Source of the DNA: Klebsiella pneumoniae
GTDB lineage: Bacteria; Verrucomicrobiota; Verrucomicrobiia; Limisphaerales; SXTU01
NCBI GenBank assembly: GCA_943330855.2
Contig: CALQJI020000038.1
Location: 1 to 48,466 of the forward strand
Direction: 5' to 3'
Length of the DNA stretch: 48,466 nucleotides
Each line of letters opens with the position of its first letter. The first letter of the stretch is position 1. The notes below the pieces were generated by a model. It was not told where the DNA came from. It saw nothing but the letters and a program-made list of their open reading frames with translations, and made no database searches. This document shows positions 8,584-17,725 of this stretch, one piece after another. Made by a program: the position numbers and the translations under genes.

Positions 8584-9597
8584 TCACTGCGACATCACGT
8601 TGTTGATGTTGTTGAAGTAGCCGACCCAGAACATCACCACTTGCGCGCCGATGGCGATCATGATGAGCAGGATGATGGCGATGGTCAGGCCGCGAGTGAA
8701 GAGCTGCATCTGCCGATGGCCTTCCACGCGGCTGTATTCGTGCAGGCGCTTGAGCGTGTCGTCGAGCTGGCCGCTGACTTCGCCCGTGCGGTAGAGGCTG
8801 GTGAACATGGTGGGGAAGACGTTCTCGTCAGCGAGGATTTCGCCGGGAGTCTTCTGCTCGACCTCGATTTGCGGTCGCCACTTCAAGACCTCGCGGGCGA
8901 GCGCGGGCGAACCGCTGGCGCGGGCGGCCAGCTCCCACGAGTCCACGATGCCGACGCCGGCGGAGAAGAGCGCTTCGAGCGCGGCGGTGAGGCGGGCGAG
9001 GGCGAGGTTGCGGCGGGCCGAGCCGAGCACGGGAATCAGCCCCATGAGCAGCTCCATCGTCGCCCGCCACCACTGGGCACGCGAACCTCCGCCTCCCAGA
9101 ACAAGCGCCAAGCCGCTGCCGTAAAGGAGGCCAAAGGCAATCAGCTTGTTCACCAAGAGCGCTGTCCATTGGTCCTGCAAAACCGCCGCGACCAGCAGGC
9201 TCACCGGGAAGACGAGTAGGGCGAAGTGAACAATGCAGAAGGGGTAAATCATCTGTCCGATGACTTCTCGGGCGAGCTTGGCGCGCTCCTCGTAGTAGCT
9301 GGAAAGGAGGCGGAAACAGTCATCGAGGCGGCCGGATTTTTCGCCGGCTTCGAGCAGCGCCTTGTCAAAGATGGGCAGCCAATCGCCGACAATTTCCAGC
9401 GCGCCGGTGAAGGTGTTGCCGCCTTTGAGTTCCGTGAGCATCCGCGCCACGGGCTTGCGGTAAGAAGCGGAGGGAGGGCTTTTCTCGACGGTCTGGAGCG
9501 CGCCTATGATGGGCAATCCCGCCCGAATCATCGAGGAAAGCTGGTAGTAGAACTCGCCGCGTTGGGCGAGCGCGCGGGGCGTGATGAGGAGGGCCAT
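8584..9597 (-). CDS. gspF: Type II secretion/type IV pilus inner-membrane platform protein
   Basis: 337 aa with the GspF/PilC layout: two homologous cytoplasmic domains (about residues 15-138 and 215-300), each followed by a hydrophobic helical segment. Key conserved text includes LLEAGEKSGRLDDCF in the first and YRTGEVSGQLDDTL in the second. The family forms the membrane platform that interacts with the assembly ATPase. The ATG at 9597 is supported by AGGAGGT immediately upstream. It lies 18 nt downstream of trxA. Whether it serves secretion or pili cannot be decided here; pseudopilin, PilT and secretin-related genes are elsewhere in the window. Confidence 0.92.
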   Translation of the reverse strand: MALLITPRALAQRGEFYYQLSSMIRAGLPIIGALQTVEKSPPSASYRKPVARMLTELKGGNTFTGALEIVGDWLPIFDKALLEAGEKSGRLDDCFRLLSSYYEERAKLAREVIGQMIYPFCIVHFALLVFPVSLLVAAVLQDQWTALLVNKLIAFGLLYGSGLALVLGGGGSRAQWWRATMELLMGLIPVLGSARRNLALARLTAALEALFSAGVGIVDSWELAARASGSPALAREVLKWRPQIEVEQKTPGEILADENVFPTMFTSLYRTGEVSGQLDDTLKRLHEYSRVEGHRQMQLFTRGLTIAIILLIMIAIGAQVVMFWVGYFNNINNVMSQ

Positions 9598-9600
9598 GTT

Positions 9601-9607
9601 ACCTCCT
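9601..9607 (-). promoter_or_regulatory. Strong Shine-Dalgarno for gspF
   Basis: AGGAGGT directly upstream of the gspF ATG. It stands out because most genes here have no recognisable Shine-Dalgarno. Confidence 0.7.
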
Positions 9608-9615
9608 CAGGCGGC

Positions 9616-9954
9616 TCAGGCGGGGAGCAGGAGTTGGTCGAGCTGCGCCTTCAAGTCTTTCTTGGAGCGCACGCCGACGACTTGGGCGACGACCTTGCCG
9701 CCCTTAAAGAAGAACAGAGCCGGGATGCTCTGCACCCCAAATTGCCCAGCGAGCGCCCCGGCTTGATCCACGTTGACCTTCGCGATTTTCGCCTTGCCGG
9801 CGTATTCGATGGCCAGCTCGTTCAGGACGGGCAGGAGCATCTTGCACGGGCCGCACCACTCGGCCCAGAAGTCCACGAGAACGGGGACGGTGGACTTGAG
9901 GACATCGGCTTCGAATGAAGCTTCGGTAACGTTGATGATGGGACCTTCAGCCAT
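9616..9954 (-). CDS. trxA: Thioredoxin
   Basis: 112 aa, standard thioredoxin length. Active site W33-C-G-P-C37 within FWAEWCGPCK, and the cis-Pro in SIPALFFF. No signal peptide, so it is a cytosolic disulfide reductase for ribonucleotide reductase, methionine sulfoxide reductase and similar clients. It is sandwiched between the TVR-repeat membrane protein (39 nt upstream) and gspF (18 nt downstream), and is probably co-transcribed with both. Confidence 0.96.
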   Translation of the reverse strand: MAEGPIINVTEASFEADVLKSTVPVLVDFWAEWCGPCKMLLPVLNELAIEYAGKAKIAKVNVDQAGALAGQFGVQSIPALFFFKGGKVVAQVVGVRSKKDLKAQLDQLLLPA

Positions 9955-9993
9955 AGGAGAGTCAGTTCAAAGGGTTGCGATACGAGCGGCGAA

Positions 9994-10788
9994 TCACTCG
10001 CCGCCGAGAATCATGAACAGCCGCACGACGGCAGCGATACCAGCCGCCAGAGCGAGAATGGCCAGCGTGTAGTCCGGCCAGCCCGCCGCGCGAACCACGA
10101 CGCCGCCAGCGGCAATCGGCGCAGAGCTCATCTCCGGCTTGGGCAACGCTTTCTTGGCCGGGAGCGCCATCGCGGAAGGCGTGGAGTCCGGCTGCACGGA
10201 GGCGGGCGGGGCACCCACTTTACCCGGGCTGGCGACGACGCCACCAGGGAGCCGGCTGCCGGGCGGTGCGCCCTTGAGCCCACCAGCGGGCTTCGCGGCG
10301 GTTGGCGCAGGCGCCGCTTGCGGCGAATCCATCGTCGGCATCTCGGCATCCGATGCATCGGGGATTTTGGCGCTGGCTACCGACTCGTCCACCTGCGGGA
10401 CAACCAGCTTGATTTCATGGCCTCCAGCGGGTGCGGGCGCCTTCGCTCCCGGTCTGGGCGGAAGCTCGAGGCGCACCGTTTCCTTCGCGGCAGAAGGTTT
10501 GGGAGGCATGGAAAGTCGGACGGTCTGATTCGCTCCTACCGGGGCGGGTGCCGCCGGAGCGGCAGGCTTCGGGGCCGCAGGGGGCGCAGGGGCCGCAGGC
10601 CGCGGAGCGGCTGGGGCCACAGGGGCGGCAGCGCCAGCGCTTCGAGGCGGAAGTTGCAGACGCACGGTTTCCTTCGAGGAAGGCTTCGGCGGAAGGCTGA
10701 TGCGGACGGTCTCCTTCTTCGGCTGGACCTTGGAACCAGCGGCGGGTGGAGGTGCTGCGCCAGCGGGTAAGTTCAAGTTGTCGGCCAT
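9994..10788 (-). CDS. Pro/Ala-rich membrane-anchored protein with TVR repeats
   Basis: 264 aa, starting at MADNLNLPAGA; an upstream ATG at 10830 is less likely. Four copies of a short motif, (K/N)(E/Q)TVR(I/L)xxPP(K/R), occur at about residues 25-36, 39-49, 87-97 and 102-112, embedded in Pro/Ala-rich linkers. A single C-terminal hydrophobic helix (about 240-260, LAILALAAGIAAVVRLFMIL) ends the protein, which suggests a tail-anchored or C-in membrane protein with a long cytosolic disordered arm. No enzymatic domain is seen. TVR motifs could be phospho-Thr or docking sites; that is speculation. It is first in the run with trxA and gspF. Confidence 0.8.
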   Translation of the reverse strand: MADNLNLPAGAAPPPAAGSKVQPKKETVRISLPPKPSSKETVRLQLPPRSAGAAAPVAPAAPRPAAPAPPAAPKPAAPAAPAPVGANQTVRLSMPPKPSAAKETVRLELPPRPGAKAPAPAGGHEIKLVVPQVDESVASAKIPDASDAEMPTMDSPQAAPAPTAAKPAGGLKGAPPGSRLPGGVVASPGKVGAPPASVQPDSTPSAMALPAKKALPKPEMSSAPIAAGGVVVRAAGWPDYTLAILALAAGIAAVVRLFMILGGE

Positions 10789-10942
10789 ATCAAGTGTGTC
10801 GGCAGGCGACGCTAAGGAGCGTGCATTCAACTGTCAAATCCATAAACCATTTCTTGATGACGTTCACTCCTTGATGTCTTTCTTTTGAGGTATCAATCGC
10901 TCCCCGCTCGACCCCCGCCACGCATTCCCCTAATCTCCCGGC

Positions 10943-11506
10943 GTGCGAACGGCGTTCAAAGAATGGGCTATCATCGTGGATGCGCTGGGGCGCGGGGAGC
11001 AAATCCTCCTCCTGCGCAAGGGCGGCATTGCTGAGGGCCGGGGCGGCTTTCAGGTCGAGCAGCCCCGCTTCCTCTTCTTCCCGACGCTGTATCACCAGCA
11101 GCGCGAGTCCGTGCTCCCCGCCGCTCAGACGCGCTATGACGAAATCGCTCCACACCTGCCGCCGCCCGAGACGTTGCGACTGGAGCTGTGCGCCGAGGTC
11201 ATCGCGTGGCGGAAGCTGACTTCCCTTGCCGCCGTCGAGCGGTTGCGTGGCCAGCACATCTGGCGCGACGACCTGCTGGCGCAGCGCTTCGACTGGGGCC
11301 AGGAGCAAAACCTTTTCGCCCTCGCCGTCCGCGTCTCCCGTCTTCCACAACACCTCGAACTGCCGATGCTCCCCAGCTACGGCGGCTGCAAATCCTGGAT
11401 AGAACTCGCCGAAGAAGTCCCGACCGACGCCGCGCAACCCGTCCTCTCCGAAGCCACCTTCCAAGCCCGCCTCCACCAATTCCAGTCCACCCTCGCCGCC
11501 GACTGA
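10943..11506 (+). CDS. DUF1802 family protein
   Basis: 187 aa beginning with GTG (MRTAFKEWAIIVDAL). The conserved DUF1802 start is plain: AFKEWA, then ILLLRKGGI, then RFLFFPTLYHQQ. Function of the family is unknown; members are small cytosolic proteins. It is transcribed divergently from the TVR-repeat gene. A strong palindrome follows it before the DUF4381/bat genes. Confidence 0.85.
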   Translation: MRTAFKEWAIIVDALGRGEQILLLRKGGIAEGRGGFQVEQPRFLFFPTLYHQQRESVLPAAQTRYDEIAPHLPPPETLRLELCAEVIAWRKLTSLAAVERLRGQHIWRDDLLAQRFDWGQEQNLFALAVRVSRLPQHLELPMLPSYGGCKSWIELAEEVPTDAAQPVLSEATFQARLHQFQSTLAAD

Positions 11507-11514
11507 AATGAACT

Positions 11515-11586
11515 GCCCACGGATAACACGGATGACGCGGATGGAGCTGGCCTTCCCCATCCGCGTCATCCGTGTTATCCGCGGGC
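11515..11586. repeat. Palindromic repeat, family R3 (30-bp stem)
   Basis: Arms 11515-11544 and 11557-11586 pair with one mismatch in 30 and a 12-nt loop. The core reads ACGGATAACACGGATGACG. Without a T-run it is not a typical terminator. Related palindromes occur at 17737-17828 and 38021-38180. Confidence 0.85.
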
Positions 11587-11678
11587 AAATTTTGGAGCGC
11601 CCCGTGAACGCCCGCCCGCCCGCTCTGTCGAACCGCGCGCCGACTGAACATTGAACACTGTTTACTGAACACTTTCCC

Positions 11679-12271
<593 letters not shown>

Positions 12272-12275
<4 letters not shown>

Positions 12276-13276
12276 CCTTCTCCTTCGCCCATCCCTGGCT
12301 GCTGCTCCTGCTGCTCCTGCTGCCGCTGCTCGCGTGGCTCAAGGGCCGGCGCGACTTCCAGCCCGCCTTCCTCTATTCCTCCGTCCAGCTCGTGCGCGGG
12401 CTGACCGGTCAGGTGCAGTCCCGCGCCGGCGCGTTCCTCCGCGCGCTGCGCTGGTTCGCCCTCGCCGCCTTCTTCATCGCGCTCGCGCGGCCCCAGTTGG
12501 GCGAAGGCGAGACGAAGGTGAGCGCCAGCGGCATTGACATCGTCATCGCCGTGGACCTCTCGCGCAGCATGGAAGCCGAGGACTTCAAGGACGCACGCGG
12601 CCAGCGCATCAACCGCCTCGTGCTCGCCAAGGACACCGTGCAGAAGTTCATCCTCAAGCGCCCCGGCGACCGCATCGGCCTCATCGCCTTCGCCGGGCGC
12701 GCGTATGTGGCCGGTCCACTCACGCTCGACCACGAGTTCCTCCTCGCGAACCTCAACCGCCTCAACTTCGGCGGCATCGAGGAAGGCACCGCCATTGGCT
12801 CCGGCCTCATCGCCAGCGTCAACCGGCTGCGCGACCTCAAGTCCAAGAGCAAAATCATCATCCTGCTCACCGACGGCGTGAACAACGCCGGCAAAGTCCC
12901 GCCCCTCACCGCCGCCGACGCCGCGCAGACGCTGGGCATCAAGACCTACACCATCGGCGTCGGCACGCGCGGCGAAGCCCCGTGGCCTTACACCGACCAG
13001 TTCGGCCGTCGCCAACAGCGCATGATGCCTGTGGACATTGACGAGGACACGCTCACCAAGGTCTCCGAGAAGACCGGCGGCAAATACTTCCGCGCCGACA
13101 ACTCCGACGCCTTGCGCAGTATCTTCGCCGAGATTGACCGGCTGGAGAAAAGCACCGTCGAGGTGAAGAAGTTCCAGCGCTACCGCGAACTGGCGCACTG
13201 GCCCGTGGCGGTGGGGCTCGGGCTGTTGCTGGCGGAAATCCTGTTGGCCAATACGCTGTGGAGGAAACTGCCGTGA
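12272..13276 (+). CDS. batA: BatA-type von Willebrand factor A membrane protein
   Basis: 334 aa. N-terminal hydrophobic pair (HPWLLLLLLLLPLLAWL and ALRWFALAAFFIALARP), then a VWA domain with the metal-ion-dependent adhesion site D95-L-S97-R-S99, and a C-terminal helix (VAVGLGLLLAEILLANTLW). BatA/BatB are membrane VWA proteins of operons usually linked to a MoxR ATPase and DUF58 protein; neither is in this window. The role is uncertain, described as aerotolerance or stress in Bacteroides and Leptospira. The start is fixed by ATGA overlap with the previous gene. Confidence 0.9.
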
Positions 13277-13309
<33 letters not shown>

Positions 13310-13365
13310 AAGACCTCGTGCTCCGTGCGCGCTCGGTAGGAAGTGGCGCACGCGAACTTCGCCAG

Positions 13366-13400
13366 CAATCGCCAATCGGCAATCGCCAATCGCCAATCCC
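13366..13400. repeat. Heptamer array C, five CAATCG(C/G) units
   Basis: Five units (CAATCGC, CAATCGG, CAATCGC, CAATCGC, CAATCCC) ending 1 nt before the stop codon of the four-helix-bundle gene. Confidence 0.93.
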
Positions 13401-13401
13401 C

Positions 13402-13749
13402 TCACTCCTTCGCCGTCTTGCGCGAGGCGGCCATGATGGCGGTCAGTTCGTTGGCTTCGCGGAGCAACGGGGCGAGCTGGTCGGGCGGCATCGTGTTCGA
13501 CTCAGCCAGCAGTTCGAGCCAGAGCATCGTCTCGTCAGCTTCCTCCTCCACGACGCCCATCTTGGCGATGAACTCTGCCCGACTGCGCGCCCGGCAAGCC
13601 GCCCGGTAATTCGCCGCCACCGACGTTCCGCTGCGAACCATCTGTCGTCCGAGCGCGCGGCCCGTCGTCGTGTTCGGCAGCGCTTCCACCAGCTTGATGA
13701 CACGAAGCGCAAAGGCCTTCGTCCGTTGCTTCAATTCGACAGGAGTCAC
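13402..13749 (-). CDS. Four-helix-bundle protein (S23 / rRNA intervening-sequence family)
   Basis: 115 aa, fully helical. Family marks are LPNTTTGRALGRQMVRSGTS, then VAANYRAACRARSRAEFIAK, then EADETMLWLELL. This family (TIGR02436-like) was first found as ORFs in 23S rRNA intervening sequences and is related in fold to Avd of diversity-generating retroelements. Its molecular function is not known. It is the only minus-strand gene inside the plus-strand bat operon, and it is bordered by the same 7-bp repeat arrays on both sides, which suggests that it arrived as a unit. Confidence 0.9.
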   Translation of the reverse strand: MTPVELKQRTKAFALRVIKLVEALPNTTTGRALGRQMVRSGTSVAANYRAACRARSRAEFIAKMGVVEEEADETMLWLELLAESNTMPPDQLAPLLREANELTAIMAASRKTAKE

Positions 13750-13782
13750 GCGGCCAAGCTACCGAGAACGTCCCCTGCAAGC

Positions 13783-13817
<35 letters not shown>

Positions 13818-15722
13818 ATGAAGTTCGCCCTCCCCAACCTCCTCTGGCTCCTCCTGCTGGTGCCCCTCCTCGCCCTCTTCCTCCTCTGGGCGTGGCGCAC
13901 GAAGGAGCGGCTCATCGCGCAGTTCGTGCAATCGCGGCTGCTGGCGCAACTCACCGTCGGCGTCTCGAAGACGCGACAGAAAGTGCGGCTGGGCTTGCTC
14001 GTTGTCGCGGTCACGTGCGCCGTGCTGGCGATGGCACGCCCGCAGTGGGGCTTCACTTGGGAGGAGGTTTCGCAGAAGGGTTTGGACATCGTCGTAGCCA
14101 TCGACACCTCCCGCTCGATGCTCGCCGCCGACATTCCGCCCAACCGCCTCGAACGCGCCAAACTCGCCGCGCTGGACTTGATGAAGCTCGCCAAGAACGA
14201 CCGCCTCGGCCTCGTCGCGTTCGCCGGCAGCTCCTTTCTCCAATGCCCGCTCACGCTCGACGAAGAGGCCTTCCGCCAGGGCGTCGCCGCGCTCGACGTG
14301 AACATCATCCCCCAAGGCGGCACCGCCATCGCCGAGACAATCCAGACCGCGCTCAGTGCCTTCAAGGACGGCGACAACCATAAAATCCTCGTCCTCTTCA
14401 CCGATGGCGAAGACCACGAGTCCGGCGTGGTGGAAGGCGCGCAAGCCGCGAGCGCCAAGGGCCTGCGCATCTTCACCATCGGCGTCGGCAGCGCGGCGGG
14501 CGAACTCATCCGCGTGCCCGACGCCAAGGGCAAGCTGGACTTCCTCAAGGACGACAGCGGCAACGTGGTGAAGTCCAAGCTCAACGAAACCCTGCTCCAG
14601 CAAATCGCCGGTGCGGCAGGCGGCTTCTACCTCCCGTTGCGCGGCGCGAACACGATGGACCTGCTCTACGAACGCGGCCTCGCCCCGCTGCCGAAGTCCG
14701 AGTTCAACGCCAAGCTGATGCAGCGCCACCACGAGCGTTTTTACTGGCCGCTGGGCCTCGCCGTGGTTTTGCTCATCGTCGAAATGTTTTTACCCGAGCG
14801 AAAGAAATCCGGAGCGCGGACGCCCACGCCCGCCGCCGCCCTCCTCTATCTTCTCCTCGCACTCCTCTCCCCGCTCCCCGCCCCCGCCTCCTCCGCCGAC
14901 GCCCTCAAACAATACCAGGCCGGCAAATACGAAGCCGCCCTCAAGGAATACGACCGCCTCCGCCAGCAGCGCCCGGAGGACGCCCGCCTCGCCTACAACG
15001 CCGGAGCCGCCGCCTACCAAGCCAAGCAGTTCGAGGACGCCACCCGCCACTTCAGCGGCGCGACCGGCGCGCGCGACCCCCAACTCGCCCAGAGCGCCTT
15101 CTACAATCTCGGCAACGCCTACTACCAGCTCGGTGACACCGCCGCCGAAGCCGCGCAGAAACAGGAAGCCTGGCAAAGTTCCCTCGGCTTCTACGACACC
15201 GCGTTGAAGCTCAACTCCGCCGACGCCGACGCGAAGCACAACCGCGACCTCGTGCAGCGCAAGCTGGAGGAACTGAAGCAACAGCAGGACAAACAACCAG
15301 ACAAGGACGACAAAAAGCAGGACGACAAGAAGGACGATAAGAAAGACGACCCGCAGAAGAAGGACGACAAAAAGTCCGATGACAAGAAAGGCGACGACCA
15401 GAAGCCGGAAAAGCCCGACGGCTCCAAACCCGACGAGAAGCAGAAGCCCGAGCAGCCCAAGCCCGACCAACCCGGCGACCCCAAGCAGCCGGACCAAAAA
15501 AAGCCCGACGACAAAAAAGGCGACCAAAAGCAAAACCAACCCGGAGACAAAGGAGAGAAGGACGAAAAAGACGCCGCCCTATCCGCCGCCGCCCTCGGCC
15601 AGATGACCCCGCAGCAAGCGATGCAGCTCCTCGACTCCCAACGCGGCGAGGAACGCGCCCTCATCTTCCTCCCCACCAACGCCACGCAAAAAGCCAGCGG
15701 TCGCGTGCTGAAAAACTGGTGA
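13818..15722 (+). CDS. batB: BatB-BatC fusion: VWA protein with TPR and Lys/Asp-rich tail
   Basis: 634 aa. Residues 1-330 are a BatB: two N-terminal helices, VWA domain with MIDAS D96-T-S98-R-S100, and a C-terminal helix (about 310-327). Residues 332-339 are encoded by a REP-like half repeat (14811-14833). Then a signal-peptide-like hydrophobic stretch (about 342-360) leads into BatC: TPR units (ALKQYQAGKYEAALKEYDRL, later AFYNLGNAYYQLGDTAAEA) and a long low-complexity tail of K, D, Q and P (about 490-585). It ends with QAMQLLDSQRGEERALIF, typical of BatC. In most genomes batB and batC are separate. Overlaps batD by 4 nt (GTGA). Confidence 0.88.
   Translation: MKFALPNLLWLLLLVPLLALFLLWAWRTKERLIAQFVQSRLLAQLTVGVSKTRQKVRLGLLVVAVTCAVLAMARPQWGFTWEEVSQKGLDIVVAIDTSRSMLAADIPPNRLERAKLAALDLMKLAKNDRLGLVAFAGSSFLQCPLTLDEEAFRQGVAALDVNIIPQGGTAIAETIQTALSAFKDGDNHKILVLFTDGEDHESGVVEGAQAASAKGLRIFTIGVGSAAGELIRVPDAKGKLDFLKDDSGNVVKSKLNETLLQQIAGAAGGFYLPLRGANTMDLLYERGLAPLPKSEFNAKLMQRHHERFYWPLGLAVVLLIVEMFLPERKKSGARTPTPAAALLYLLLALLSPLPAPASSADALKQYQAGKYEAALKEYDRLRQQRPEDARLAYNAGAAAYQAKQFEDATRHFSGATGARDPQLAQSAFYNLGNAYYQLGDTAAEAAQKQEAWQSSLGFYDTALKLNSADADAKHNRDLVQRKLEELKQQQDKQPDKDDKKQDDKKDDKKDDPQKKDDKKSDDKKGDDQKPEKPDGSKPDEKQKPEQPKPDQPGDPKQPDQKKPDDKKGDQKQNQPGDKGEKDEKDAALSAAALGQMTPQQAMQLLDSQRGEERALIFLPTNATQKASGRVLKNW
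14811..14833. repeat. REP-like half element R1 inside batB-batC
   Basis: GGAGCGCGGACGCCCACG and the next 5 bases match the R1 arm at 6388 with about two differences in 23. It sits exactly at the join between the BatB and BatC parts and is translated as GARTPTP. Confidence 0.75.
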
Positions 15723-17725
15723 TGATGTCAGCCGCGAAACCTGGGCAAACAGAAGAGCACTGCCGAAGCACCGGTGGGCTCTTCTCCCTCTCCCTTCATC
15801 GGATGAGGGGAGAGGGCCGGGGTGAGGGGTTACGCCCGTCGGCGTTGGCAGCCCCGCCCCTCATCCGGCCTGCGGCCACCTTCTCGCCTCGCTGCGCGAA
15901 GGGAGAAGGAGCGGTGGTAGGGCGCGTCTGTCCCCAGCGCGCCGGTTTGACGTCCGAACGCTTCAGCGACGCGCTGGGACAGACGCGCACAACTCCGCGC
16001 GCTTTCGTCGCTCGGCTGCTCGCCGCCATTTGCTGCCTCCTCCTCACTCTGGCCGCCCACGCCGTCACGTTCAGCGCCTCGCTCGACCGCACCACCATCC
16101 GCATGGGCGAGCAGGCCATCCTCACGCTGCGCTTCGACGGCGGGCAGCCCAGCGGCGTGCCGCGTTTCATGGACGTGCCGAACCTTCAGATTCAGGTCGT
16201 CGGCCAGAAGCAACACCTCGCCCTCATCAATGGGCAGCGCGTCGTCGGCCTCTCGCTCACCTACACAGTCACCCCTGCCGCACCGGGCGATTTCACCATC
16301 CCCGCCTTCAAAGTCCCCATCGGCAACACGGAACTCCCGAGTCAGGCCCTTGCCCTGAAGGTGCTCCCCAAGCCCGCCGACACGGAGGCTTACAAACAGC
16401 TCACCTTCGTCAAAATCCGCGCAGGCAAAACCAACGTCTTCGTCGGCGAACCCTTCGCGCTGGAGGTGCGGCTCTACTTCAGCGGCGGCGGCGAAATCCA
16501 AATGCCCAGCCTGCGCGGCGACGGCTTCACGCTCGCGCCGTTCCAGCATCAGCAAGGGCAAGAGCAGATTGGCAACACCGTCTATCGCGTCCTCAACTTC
16601 CGCTCTGTGGCCACGCCGGTGAAGGCTGGGAAACTCGCGCTCGGCCCGGCGCAATGCGCGTTCAACCTCCATCTCCGCACCAGCGGCGGCGATGTCTTCG
16701 ACCTCTTCAACCGCGGCGTCCGCGCCCAAGCCGTCACCATCCTCAGCGACCCGCTCGAAATCCAGGTCAACCCACTCCCCACCGAGGGCCGCCCCGCCGA
16801 CTTCAACGGTGCCGTCGGCAACTTCACGCTGACCGCCAGCGCCGGCCCCGTGGATGTGGCCGTGGGCGACCCCGTCACGGTGCGCGTGCAAATCAGCGGA
16901 CGCGGCGCGCTCGACGGCGTGCGGATGCCGCCGCTTGAATTGGGCGAGGCCTTCAAAACCTACCCCGCCACCGTGACCACGGAGCAGCCCGACCCGCTCT
17001 CGATGACGGGGCTGCGCAAGTTGGAGCAAGTCGTGCAGCCGCAGAGCGCGGACGTGCAGGCTCTGCCCGGGTTCGCGTTCAGCTTCTTCGACCCCGACGC
17101 CCGCGCCTACCGCACGCTCCGGCACCCCGCCACCGCGTTGCGAGTGCGTGCCGCCGCCGCCGCCCAAGCCCCGACCGTCGTGATGACCACAACCAACGCC
17201 GCCACCGCCGCGACCGAGTTGGTCCACATCAAGCCGCACCCCGGCGTGCTGGCGAGCGCCGGGACCGTGCGCCAACCGGCCTTCTGGCTCCTGTCCGGCG
17301 TGCCGCTCGCGTTGTGGCTCGGGTTGCTCGCGCGCCGGATCCAAGCGGAACGGCTCGCGAACAACCCGCGTCTCCGCCGTCGTCGCGAAGTGGAGAAGCT
17401 AGTGAACTCCGGTTTGGCCGAACTGCGCCAGCAAGCCAGCGCCGCACAGCCGGAGGCCTTCTTCGTGAACCTGTTTCGCCTGTTGCAGGAGCAACTCGGC
17501 GAGCGGCTCGACCTGCCCGCCAGCGCCATCACCGAGGAAGTCATCGAGGAGCGCGTGAAGCCGCTGGGCGCGAGCGATGCGACGTGCCAATCGCTCCACG
17601 CGCTCTTCCAAGTCTGCAACGCCGCCCGTTACGCCCCCGTGCGCGAGACCAGCGAACTGGCGAAGCTCGCCGCCCAGTTCGCCGCCGCCGTGGAAGAGCT
17701 GCGGAAGCTGGAGGTGGCGGGATGA
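15719..17725 (+). CDS. batD: BatD-type protein with repeat-derived N-terminal extension
   Basis: 668 aa from GTG at 15719, which overlaps the batB stop. The first 100 or so residues are encoded by two unrelated repeat families (15788-15909 and 15922-15988) and are not BatD-like. A signal peptide (ARLLAAICCLLLTLAAHA) follows and the mature protein begins near V116 (VTFSASLDRTTIRMGEQ), as BatD proteins usually do. Beta-rich Ig-like domains follow, then one transmembrane helix (about 519-540) and a helical cytoplasmic tail. A real start nearer the signal peptide (for example a GTG near 15913) cannot be excluded. Overlaps batE by ATGA. Confidence 0.85.
   Translation: MMMSAAKPGQTEEHCRSTGGLFSLSLHRMRGEGRGEGLRPSALAAPPLIRPAATFSPRCAKGEGAVVGRVCPQRAGLTSERFSDALGQTRTTPRAFVARLLAAICCLLLTLAAHAVTFSASLDRTTIRMGEQAILTLRFDGGQPSGVPRFMDVPNLQIQVVGQKQHLALINGQRVVGLSLTYTVTPAAPGDFTIPAFKVPIGNTELPSQALALKVLPKPADTEAYKQLTFVKIRAGKTNVFVGEPFALEVRLYFSGGGEIQMPSLRGDGFTLAPFQHQQGQEQIGNTVYRVLNFRSVATPVKAGKLALGPAQCAFNLHLRTSGGDVFDLFNRGVRAQAVTILSDPLEIQVNPLPTEGRPADFNGAVGNFTLTASAGPVDVAVGDPVTVRVQISGRGALDGVRMPPLELGEAFKTYPATVTTEQPDPLSMTGLRKLEQVVQPQSADVQALPGFAFSFFDPDARAYRTLRHPATALRVRAAAAAQAPTVVMTTTNAATAATELVHIKPHPGVLASAGTVRQPAFWLLSGVPLALWLGLLARRIQAERLANNPRLRRRREVEKLVNSGLAELRQQASAAQPEAFFVNLFRLLQEQLGERLDLPASAITEEVIEERVKPLGASDATCQSLHALFQVCNAARYAPVRETSELAKLAAQFAAAVEELRKLEVAG
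15788..15909. repeat. Palindromic repeat pair, family R5
   Basis: First part 15788-15814 folds on itself (CTCTCCCTTCATC with its complement GATGAGGGGAGAG) and is followed by GGCCGGGGTGAGGG. The second part (about 15857-15909, CTCATCCGGCCTGCGGCCAC, then GAAGGGAGAAG) is another palindrome. The GGCCGGGGTGAGGG tract recurs inverted at 36400-36420. Confidence 0.7.
15922..15988. repeat. Inverted repeat, family R6
   Basis: Left arm 15922-15941 (GCGCGTCTGTCCCCAGCGCG) and right arm 15971-15988 (GCGCTGGGACAGACGCGC) pair nearly perfectly around a 29-nt loop. The region is translated within the batD N-terminal extension. Confidence 0.85.

Noticed and set aside
11515..11586. R3 palindrome as an intrinsic terminator of the DUF1802 gene
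   Set aside because: No T-run follows the stem, and sister copies lie at gene starts, where termination would be harmful.
13402..13749. Four-helix-bundle gene as Avd of a diversity-generating retroelement
   Set aside because: No reverse transcriptase, template repeat or variable repeat is visible in the window.
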